Assembly: GCA_938016265.1 (NCBI GenBank)
Contig: CALLWB010000076.1
Span: 62,001 to 126,000, forward strand
DNA: 64,000 nt
DNA from: an uncultured Saprospiraceae bacterium
GTDB taxonomy: Bacteria; Bacteroidota; Bacteroidia; Chitinophagales; Saprospiraceae
Direction of reading: 5' to 3'
Each line of letters starts with the position of its first letter. The stretch's first letter is position 1. This document shows, one piece after another, positions 1 to 9,500 of the stretch. Position numbers and translations under genes: made by a program. The notes under the pieces are model-generated. The model was not told the origin of the DNA and ran no database searches. It was given only the letters and a program-made list of their open reading frames with translations.

Positions 1-3000
1 TTAGTCCCCGTTGTGCCAGGACCTGTCCACCACCCTCCAATTGGCGCGGGTGTTGCTATTGTTGCGTTTGTTTCAGTGACACAAAAGTTATTGTGGTCTG
101 GTGTAAATAAGGGCTCATTATACAAAAGAGGGCAGGCATCAACATCATCTGCAAAAGAATCATTATCCGCATTACCATCTGAAGCCACAATCCATTCTAT
201 TTCAAAATCGAAATTTGTTGTGTTGTGAGGATCAAAGCGCATAGCAGTGATTCTGTCTGACCAATTTGGGTCGGATCCAACATCAAAAATTAAGGTTTGC
301 CATTCGCCATTTCCTGTATAGGATTCTGCAATTGTTCTAGTGCCAGCAAAACCGCTATCGGTGTTTCTCTCCCAATATAATCTGGCAACTTTTGGTGAAG
401 GAGCTTTCATTTTGATCAAAATATATTGTATTGCACCGGAGAAAAAATTGTAGTCTGTTTTTACAATTTGAGGGTCTCCTGTAGTGGAGGTTCCTTCCAT
501 CGCGCCTCCTGTCACAGAGCCGGTGGCATTATTAAATGACCAACCTTCAAAATCAGTATCGGTTTCAAATTGTGTTGCTAAATCTACCTCGTCGTAGGGA
601 TCTCTTCCCATTGATGCTTCAAAACCGTCACTCGAACCATCTCCATCAGCATCTATCACAGGCATCACGATACCGGCTTGTGTCCATTGAATTACGAAAT
701 CCTGTGTTCGGTCTCTTGCAACAGCACGAATGTAAAGATCACCATTGGAGTGAATATACTGTCCGGATACATTAGCTGCTTCTAGTAGGGATAAGGTTGA
801 AAAAACGGGCAGAGGGTCTCTAGTCAATGGTTCGTTGTTAATACTAGGGTTACTTCTGATAATATTCAACCCACCAAAATTTCCAAACTCTGGGAAACGC
901 ATTAAATAATTATCACCAATATTTGCATCGTCCATATAGAGAATGACCGTGCGGTCGGTAGGCAAACTCTCAAAGTAATAGGTGTATAAGAAATCATCGT
1001 TTACAATGACAGGCAGCTGTTGCTTTTCCATATAACCATCAATAAAGTAGGCTCCAGCTCTTGGTGTCCCAACCTTTGTTCTTGTCATCGATGTATTCGG
1101 CCAAATAGAAGGATTCCCATTAAAAGTTAGAAAAGAAAGAGCGAACTCATAGTTGCTGATATAGGCATTTGTCCAGTTTGATGGCTTTGTTTCCCCTCCA
1201 ACGAGATGTAAAGGATGATTGGACACGACGGATGTTTTTGTTCCTGTTTTTGTAAGGGTACCATCTTCATCCAGTAATATATTGTTCCAAAACCTTGGGT
1301 GCATAAAATGGTCAAATGTTAGGTTTCCTGGCGGTGGTGCGGAACAGTCCTGATACACTAGATTTGGAAGGCCTGAGTGATCCATGGTAATGTCAGAAAA
1401 CCGATGATTCACATGTTTTGTTGCGGCTCCACTTTCTAGGATCAAAAAGGCATCTGGGGCATCCCACCCAATAAGATGCGAATCGCGTATTTTACCAGCT
1501 CCATCATATGTTGTGTACATAAACCGATCTCCAGTAATGATTTCTTCTCCAGAGTCTGCTACAAAAACAGACCCATCGGCTTGGTTGTAACTTGCCAACA
1601 AGATTGCTATTTGGTTATCTACAAAAATATTGTTTCGAAATTTTACTTGGTCTGGATAAGATCTTGCGTCTCCGATTCCTGAATAAACACCTACATGATT
1701 GGCATACCAAGTGCAGTTTTCCATGATTTTATCCTGAGGGTTTTTCCAACCTCCATTATTTAAAATAGCATGTGTACTATCCAAATGATCAAAAATATCA
1801 AATCCACTCATCGTACTATGTGCCTTGTTTCCTTTAAAGCGCCCCAAAGGTTCTTTATAGGGTTCCTGATCATTGAAATAGGGATCGGTACTAGAAACCC
1901 CAATAGGTTTTAGAGGCATGATAAACCAATACCCTGTGCCGGCTCCTTCACTATTTTGAAGGTTTGGGGCACCTGTAGTCCCTCCATTTCCAGCACCATT
2001 TTCTGATGTTCCTGCTGCTACATTATCTTCAAATATGTTATTAGGGTTCGTAATCCAGTAAGAAGCCGGGGATCGGTTTTGAAATTGATTAAATTGATTG
2101 TCGGAAGGTGTCACCTCATTTTCAAAAGGTTTTTTGGTGAGAAGGACTACATTTTTTCTGATGGTATTATATCGCTCTGAACCATCTTCTAAGAAGATAC
2201 CATGACCGATATGATCGTAAAAAAAATTGTTTTCTACTAATGTTGATTCTGTTCCATGAATGGTAAGTGCTCGGTTGAATGATTTATGGACACTACTATT
2301 TTTGAAATATTGACCGGCCCCTAAATTTTTCACCATATGCCAGTGAAAAGGATATTTCCCAACAATACCCTCTTGCCCCATTCTGTAAAGTTCTACTCCG
2401 TCTATATATGCCTCCCCAGAAGTTGTTATGGTACCTAGTACGTCAGACATTACCATAATGTGCGCACCAAATCCATTAACATCAGAAACGGCATCACCCT
2501 GGATTTTAATATTTCTGCTCAGCAAGCCGACTTCTGCTCTCATATTGACTGTCCAGGAGTTGGGGGCTGGAGAGCTGTAAAACTTTTCAATTCCTAAATG
2601 CGGATAATTAAGCGGTGCATCCAAAGTAATGGTTTTACCATTTGGACTTATCGCTAAAATTTCTCTCTGTTCAGCTTCATCACCATCAATCCTTGAAGAC
2701 GCAATGACAATTTGTGCACCAACGGGCCACGATACCGGATTAAGTAAAGTAATTTGAGTTGCACCAGGGGCAACATTACCATCCAATTCTGTCCAGGTGA
2801 CCTGAGGTTCTCCTTGTATTTCTATGGTTCCTCCGTTCATTGCCATGATAAACTTGGTAGTCCCTATTGAGTTGGAAGTATCTGCAACAGGGCCTCTTAG
2901 CGTAATGATTCCCTCCGTCCCGTTGTAAGGATTGGCAGTAATTCCCATGGCGGTATTTTCTCTTATTCCAATTGCTAATTTGGCACCACTGCCATTGACC

Positions 3001-3350
3001 ATAATGTAATCCGTTTCCAGATGGAAGTCGTATTCTCCTTGATGATTTATTAACGCACCATTTACCTGAGTGGTTTTCGACTCACAATCTCCCAGAAGCT
3101 TTACTATTCTGCCCTGTGGGATTACAACATGATGCGCCGCTGTAGGGACTACTTGAGGGTCCCAGGTTGTCGCTATGTCCCATCTACCGTTTGATGTCGC
3201 AGTTAGCGTCATTAAACTGTTATTTTCTACTTCACCGCACATAGTAAGTGTTGGTGGTTCAAAATTATTTTTGGTTTTTGTTTTCTCGTTTGCAATTGCA
3301 ATACTACAAATCAGGCAACCAAAAAACAGGAATAGGACATGCTTCTTCAT
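1..3350 (-). CDS. G8-domain / CEMIP-like giant surface protein, C-terminus beyond window (partial)
   Basis: The frame is open from an ATG at 3350 to the left edge, where it is cut. It starts with a signal peptide (MKKHVLFLFFGCLICSIAIA) followed by NFEPPTLTMCGE, matching the paralogue starting at 18178. A G8 domain is followed by a right-handed beta-helix with the CEMIP/TMEM2-type motifs GRYPFHWH, KSFNRALTIHGTE and YDHIGHGIFLEDGSE. Later come two aspartate-rich calcium-binding stretches (DADGDGSSDGFE and DGNADNDSFADDVDAC). The visible part ends inside an Ig-like unit (GGWWTGPGTTG), so repeats and a C-terminal module probably lie outside. CEMIP and TMEM2 are animal hyaluronan-binding or hyaluronan-degrading proteins; activity on a polysaccharide here is inference only. 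It is closer to the 10991-18178 protein than to the 3520-10869 one. Secretion to the cell surface is likely. Confidence 0.85.
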   Translation of the reverse strand, partial: MKKHVLFLFFGCLICSIAIANEKTKTKNNFEPPTLTMCGEVENNSLMTLTATSNGRWDIATTWDPQVVPTAAHHVVIPQGRIVKLLGDCESKTTQVNGALINHQGEYDFHLETDYIMVNGSGAKLAIGIRENTAMGITANPYNGTEGIITLRGPVADTSNSIGTTKFIMAMNGGTIEIQGEPQVTWTELDGNVAPGATQITLLNPVSWPVGAQIVIASSRIDGDEAEQREILAISPNGKTITLDAPLNYPHLGIEKFYSSPAPNSWTVNMRAEVGLLSRNIKIQGDAVSDVNGFGAHIMVMSDVLGTITTSGEAYIDGVELYRMGQEGIVGKYPFHWHMVKNLGAGQYFKNSSVHKSFNRALTIHGTESTLVENNFFYDHIGHGIFLEDGSERYNTIRKNVVLLTKKPFENEVTPSDNQFNQFQNRSPASYWITNPNNIFEDNVAAGTSENGAGNGGTTGAPNLQNSEGAGTGYWFIMPLKPIGVSSTDPYFNDQEPYKEPLGRFKGNKAHSTMSGFDIFDHLDSTHAILNNGGWKNPQDKIMENCTWYANHVGVYSGIGDARSYPDQVKFRNNIFVDNQIAILLASYNQADGSVFVADSGEEIITGDRFMYTTYDGAGKIRDSHLIGWDAPDAFLILESGAATKHVNHRFSDITMDHSGLPNLVYQDCSAPPPGNLTFDHFMHPRFWNNILLDEDGTLTKTGTKTSVVSNHPLHLVGGETKPSNWTNAYISNYEFALSFLTFNGNPSIWPNTSMTRTKVGTPRAGAYFIDGYMEKQQLPVIVNDDFLYTYYFESLPTDRTVILYMDDANIGDNYLMRFPEFGNFGGLNIIRSNPSINNEPLTRDPLPVFSTLSLLEAANVSGQYIHSNGDLYIRAVARDRTQDFVIQWTQAGIVMPVIDADGDGSSDGFEASMGRDPYDEVDLATQFETDTDFEGWSFNNATGSVTGGAMEGTSTTGDPQIVKTDYNFFSGAIQYILIKMKAPSPKVARLYWERNTDSGFAGTRTIAESYTGNGEWQTLIFDVGSDPNWSDRITAMRFDPHNTTNFDFEIEWIVASDGNADNDSFADDVDACPLLYNEPLFTPDHNNFCVTETNATIATPAPIGGWWTGPGTTGT

Positions 3351-3519
3351 AACAATGTGTATAATTTGGATTCTAATAAAGTTACGCAATTCGAGGTTAA
3401 ATCATTAAAGATTAAACCCTTAAAGAGGAATAATTGTTTTTATTATTTGTAATAAAAATACACTCTTACTGTTATGGATTTTTCATAAAAAGGCAATTTA
3501 TAGGTTGGATTTTTATTGC
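3351..3519. promoter_or_regulatory. Leader region of the first giant gene, conserved with the third
   Basis: This AT-rich gap lies between two minus-strand giant genes. Several blocks match, in the same order, the region upstream of the third giant gene (18179-18290). Plus-strand examples are taataaagtta, cgcaattc, ttaaatcattaaa and aggaataatt/aggaaataatt. On the coding strand both contain TAACTTTATTA, which resembles the Bacteroidota -7 element TAnnTTTG except for its last base. This is probably a duplicated promoter and leader; no transcription start can be fixed. Confidence 0.45.
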
Positions 3520-6500
3520 CTATCGGTCAATCGTTCCTGTTTTATTTCTGTTGTTCCATGTCTTACTTCGATCAGCAGCATCCACATTCCCATCAAGAGT
3601 CACATCAGGTAACAAATAACCTGATTGGTTTCTGCTATTCCAGGTGTCGCTTCTGTCTTGTGCGTTGATCTCATTGTCGCTACTTGCGTCTCCTGTAATC
3701 ATTCCCCAGAGACTAGTTGACAGTTGCGTTCTAGCTCCGGTACCATAAGTCGGCATACCATTCGACGTAAAGTCAAAAATTGAACTTATTCCATTAAAAG
3801 GAACTGGATTTGCAGTCATTATTGGCAAATGGTTTCTATGGAAAATCGCTAAGTAATAATTGTCATGTGGCACATTAAAACTAAGAATACTAGACTTCCG
3901 GCCTTGTTCATAGGTAATGATTTCTCCATCTTGCTCAAGCAACATAGCGGCAGAGGCAACTACGGTCTGTGGATTGGTCTTATCTCTAAGTTGGACAACT
4001 ACCCAATCTACAACGTCATTATTTGCTCCTGATCCTGTAAAAACGGAGCTAGGAACAACTATGCCAGAGTTGGTTAATCCTGTAAAACCTAGAGTCGTAT
4101 AAGGTTCTGTCAAAACCAAAAATCCATTTTCCTTCAAGTTGTCGATCATAACCCCTGAAGCAAATGGTCCCTCCATCATGGCCTTGGCTGAAAAACAAAC
4201 AGCATTCGTGGGATCAACATTGATAGAAATTGTCGGTGAAGGAAAAGACGCACATCCATCTACCGTTACAATCATTTTATAATCGGTATCAGCCAATGGA
4301 GAAACAACCGGATTTTGCTGCGTCGAGACTTGTGTACTTGTCCCAGCTAGATACCATAGATAATCAAAAGTAGATCCACTAGTAGAGGTACTTCCATTTA
4401 GGGCAACTTCCCGCCCGGCACAAACACTAGTCGATCCAGCAGTAGCTAAAGCAATTGGGGCAGCATCGACAGTAAAGTTTGTAGAATTTGAATTGGAACA
4501 CCCGTTTGAATTTGTATAGACATAGGATAAAGGATGAATCCCGGGACCAGCTGTTGTGGGATTAAACGAGTTCCCACTTATACCACTACCAGACCATACT
4601 CCTCCTGAAGGAGAAGCAGTTAAGTTAATCGCAGCACCGCGCTCACAAAGTGTCTGCGGTCCAGAAACAGTAGGCACTCCCGGCAAAGAATTTACAGTCA
4701 CTGTAACATTTGAAGATCGGTAAGATAGACAGCCATCTACTGTCGCAAGAATAACATAGCTTGTTGTCTGTGTAGGAGAAACAACATAGGTTTGTCCTTG
4801 ATGTACTAATGTATTGGTTCCTGCAAAATACCAGCTGAATGTTTTGGTTCCAGTCCCAGTAGCTGAAGCAGTCAAGACCGCTGAACCTCCGACACAAATT
4901 GTAGTGCTTCCAGAAACAGAAGCGACTGGAGCCGTTTCTACAGTGAAATTTGTAGTATTTGAACTCGAACAGCCATTTGCATCCGTATAATCATAGGTTA
5001 ACTGATGAATTCCTGGACCAGCAGTAGTCGGGTTAAAATTTGCCCCTGTTATACCAGGCCCAGACCATGTTCCTCCTGATGGTGAAGCTGTCAAGTTGAA
5101 GTTTCCTCCTCGTTGACAAAGTGTTTGAGCACTAGAAACTGTTGGGGGAGCTGGTGGTTGGTTTACATTAACGGATACTGGAGCTACAAACGACCAACAT
5201 CCATCTACAATGGCATAAAAATGATAGGTGGTGTTTTGTGTCGGACTAACTGTTAAGTTTTGTTGCGCAGAAATAAATCCACTGACCCCAACTTGAAACC
5301 ACCGATAGACCATAGTTGCACCGCTAGAGGCTGTCCCAAACAACGTAGTAGACTCCCCTAAACAAATATTTGTATTACCAGAAGTTGTTGCGACTGGTGG
5401 ATTGGAAACAGTATAGGTCACATTTTTTGAACGGCTACACCCTGTAGCTGGATCGGTATAATTGTATGTCAAAACATGATCTCCAGGGCCTGCTCCCAAT
5501 CTATCAAAAGAGCGCGGAAAAATGGAAATCGCGTTTATTTTTGGATTTTCAATATTCGCCAAAAATGCAATGTCCAAAACGCCTCCTGTAACAGTTACAT
5601 CATATGTTTTTCTAAGTGCTTCATTACTGCCGGCTTCTGCGTAGATTTCGAAATTGCTTTCTATTACGGTTCCTTCAAGGGCAATATTAAAAACTCGGGC
5701 ACTTGGGCATTGAAGCGGCTGATAAGTTTCTGCAAAGTACAATCGAACTTGGTAATCGCCGTTGGCTACAGGAATTGCGTAGTTTAGATCACCACTAGGC
5801 ATCCAGCGTTCCGATTTATATATTTGTTGGCTAGCTGTCCCATTAACAGCAGGATTAGCAGTGTAAGCATTCCCATTTAAAAAATATTGATCTGCCTGCC
5901 AGGTTCTTCCTCCTTCAGTGACCGTCGGTCCTCCAGCATTAATATGTATTGGTGAACCTACAATGCCAGTCCCTGACCATTCTCCACCATCAGGGGAGGC
6001 ACTAAGTGTAAGTGCTGGGCCACGTTGGCAAACTGTCTGATTTGCTGGGACGGTTGGTTGTGCCGGGAGCGGATTCACAGTAACCCTAACCGGGTCCGAA
6101 GGAAACGACTGACAACCACCAATAGTCACCCTTGCTTCATAGTCCGTTGATTGGGTGGGGCTTACATTGGCGGTAGCTCCATTTGTGACGATGGTATTTG
6201 TTCCTGCCAGATACCATTTGTAATTTGCTGCTCCAGAATTTGACGAGCTTGCAATTAATGAAACTGCCTCATTCTGACAAATTGTCTGATCTCCATTTGT
6301 TGCGACAGAAGGGGCTGAATTAACGGTAATACTTGTCGATTTAGAAGCAGCACAACCTGATGTTGGATTTACATAGTGGTACGTCATGGTATGAGTTCCC
6401 GGGCCTGCATCTTGAGGATTGAAACTCCTTGGTAAAATCGTTATGCCGGAAATTTTTGGGTTTTGGGTGATTTTAGTTAGGTCAATATTCAATTCACCAT

Positions 6501-9500
6501 CTGTAAGATTTACGTTGTACGATTTTATTAGTGCAGCGTTTCCACCTACTTCATTGAATATGTCGATTTGAGGGGCAACCGTTGCTCCTTCAATGTCGAT
6601 TCCAAACACTCTAGCTCCAGGATTGAACGCACCACTCCACAATTCAGCAAAATGAAGGTTGATTTCATAGAACCCATTTGGAAGGGTTATTTCATAGTTT
6701 AAATCTCCTGTAGCATTTCTTTCTGTTCTGTAAATTTCTTTGCTGCTTGCGTTTGCTACACCAGCATTTGGGCTGTACGAGTAGGTCGTGCCATTCAAAA
6801 AATGACCATCCTGGTACCAACTAAATCCACCTTGGCTGGAAGACGGCCCTCCTGCATTGATGTATATGGGAGACAGGATTCCGTCTACTTCCTCTTCCGC
6901 ATTATCGTGTGTCCAGTAACCGCCGGATGGGCTTGCAGTGAGCGTCTGAAGAGCAACAGATTGGCAAACTGTCGTATTTCCTTGGGTAGTTGGGGTTGGA
7001 GGAGCGATGACGTTAGCAGAAATTGGGTCACTGAATACTTCGCAGCCATATAGCCGATGCCCTCTTACCCGATGTGGCAGTAAAGCTGTTTCGGGAGGAG
7101 CCGTGTAATTTACTAAAGTAGCTCCAAAAATATCCAACCAGTTATTCCCATCATTATATTGCCATTGTATATATTCTTGTCCTGTGGGAAAGCTTATGTT
7201 TGCTAGGAAGGACGCAGATTGTCCGCAGTTTGGTGTGCCTACATTTGATACTGTAACAAAATTTGGAATGTCATTTCTAATGTAATCTATATGCGTCCAA
7301 ACCTGACCTCCTCCTGTTGTATTCTCCGGGAAATCAAACAACAAGGACGTTATTGTTCTTCCTGCCCATCTTGTGTCTGCACTAAAATCGAAAACTGCCT
7401 TTACCCATTGGCCCGGAGTGGTATAATTGAATGTTTGTTTTTTTAATTCTGAATAATTTGGTCCTGTGGTGGTTGTATAATATAAAGAGACAACATCCGC
7501 TTCATCCGATTTGAACCGAACAGCAATTCTATTTGCTTGATTTCCACTAAAGTTTAAGCCATTTTTAGCAATTTGTGGATCTGTGTTGATTGGTGCTGCT
7601 AAAGAAATTGCTTCTAGCGTTTCAAAATTGGACCCCACATTTGCTACCCAGCCTAACTTCTCTGTATTAAAATCGAATCCTAAATCTATAGCATTCGAGG
7701 CTGAACGACAGGAAAGTTTTTCATCCGCATCTAAGGTGCCGTCTCCATCTGCGTCTGCCAACCCAGAGCCAATTGTTATTTCTTTTATGTGAATAAGGGC
7801 CGTCGTAACTCCAGCGTCAAATTTGTCCTCCCAGAAGCGCAGCTTGATCTGATTGACATCACCTAATTTGGTAGCCAATCCATCTAAAGAAAGTGTATTC
7901 ACACCATCCGTCAACACGCCTAAATAATGATCCGTCGTTCCATCTTTAATAAAGACCTGCGGAGTTGCAGTTCCAGCGAAGTCTATTTTCAAATAAGGTA
8001 ATCCTGTCCAAACCTGTCGGCCAATATTGAGATCATAGTCTGTCCGCTCTACAATATTATCTCCATCTTTGTAAACATTAAAATTGTTGAATTCTGGTTG
8101 GGACCCAATGGTACCAAGAGGAAGCCCTACTGCAGACAGGGATGCTCTATTGTCAACTCCAGTGTTAAACTCTGCAATGGGTAGTTCACCTGCATTTCTG
8201 AATGCCTGCGATTTTGCATTGTTAAAATTAATATCTAAATACTCTGAAACAGCAACCCGGTAATCTGTTGCGTGTTTAAGGTTTGGATTAGTAGCAACAT
8301 ACCTAATGTGCAGTGTATTGTCATCAAAAAAGTAAGCAGTTCTTGATGTTTGAGATCTAAGCGCCATCAGAGAGGGCTCCTGGATCATATGATTTGGGAC
8401 TCCATAGTTTCCTATTACAAAGCCCGCAGGGATATTTACATATTCTACATCGATGTATTCATTCTGCGCGGAATGGCCAAGTTTCATTCGTTCCCATTTT
8501 TCAAAAACTTCAGTTGGTTGTACCCGATAGACATAATTGTCACTCATTATTGGCATAATCTTCCACTGGTTGTTTAGCGCTTTTGCATTTTTGTTCCACT
8601 CCAATGTCATTGTGCGAAACTCTCCTGCTTTCATTCGGGTAAGAAACATATTTGTTGTGCCTATAGACTGCTGTTTACTTTGCGATTCAATTACACCATA
8701 TTTAGCATTAGGATTAAACCAGGCATCCCAATCTGGTCGGAGTGTACCAGCCGGGCCTTTCAAAATTTCAGATTCATAAGGATAGTAAGTGTTTGGTGCG
8801 ACTACGTCTACCGTATAGGTTCCTACTTCGCCTGAAAAAGTTGGGTCTAGCGTAGCAAGTGCAGTGGACTGAACCCCTTCTTCGTGGTTTTGGCTGGTAC
8901 GCCCGTCCCGCTCAACAGGTACGAATGTCAATTTTTGATCGTGGGCCACATTTTCAAAAGATAGATTTTTCGTTTGTGTAGAAGGAGAGACAACCGCTGC
9001 TCCTAGTATCTGCATAACATTAAAATTCTCATCTGGATAGTTTGCAAAGTGGCAGTTTTCCAGACCTAGTGGTCCGTCATAAAACGCAAAGGCATTGAAA
9101 CGAGATCTTCTCTTTATGAATAGCGGCTCCGGCACTTGATAACCAAAAGCAAATTCCTCGGCAGTTCTTGGTGCCCCCTTGTTGTCTGATTGTCCTACAA
9201 AAAGGCAGTTTTTGAAAGACTGGAAAAAGACATGAAAGGTATGGGCTCCATTGTCAGCAAGGGTCCAGTTTTCGTGCATTGCCGACTCTGTAAGCGTCCA
9301 AAGTCCATTCCCTGAGCACTTATAGGCGAGGTTGTTTTTTAATGTTGGGTTTGGCGGGTTATTGAATGTTCTGGTATTATCATGAACGACCTCTAATATT
9401 GTACCTCCCGCAATTGTGTCGGGGAAAAAATATCCATTGAACGCAACCCCTATAGAAGAACAAGAGTGGGCTACATTGTTTTCAAACTTTCTTATTGGTT

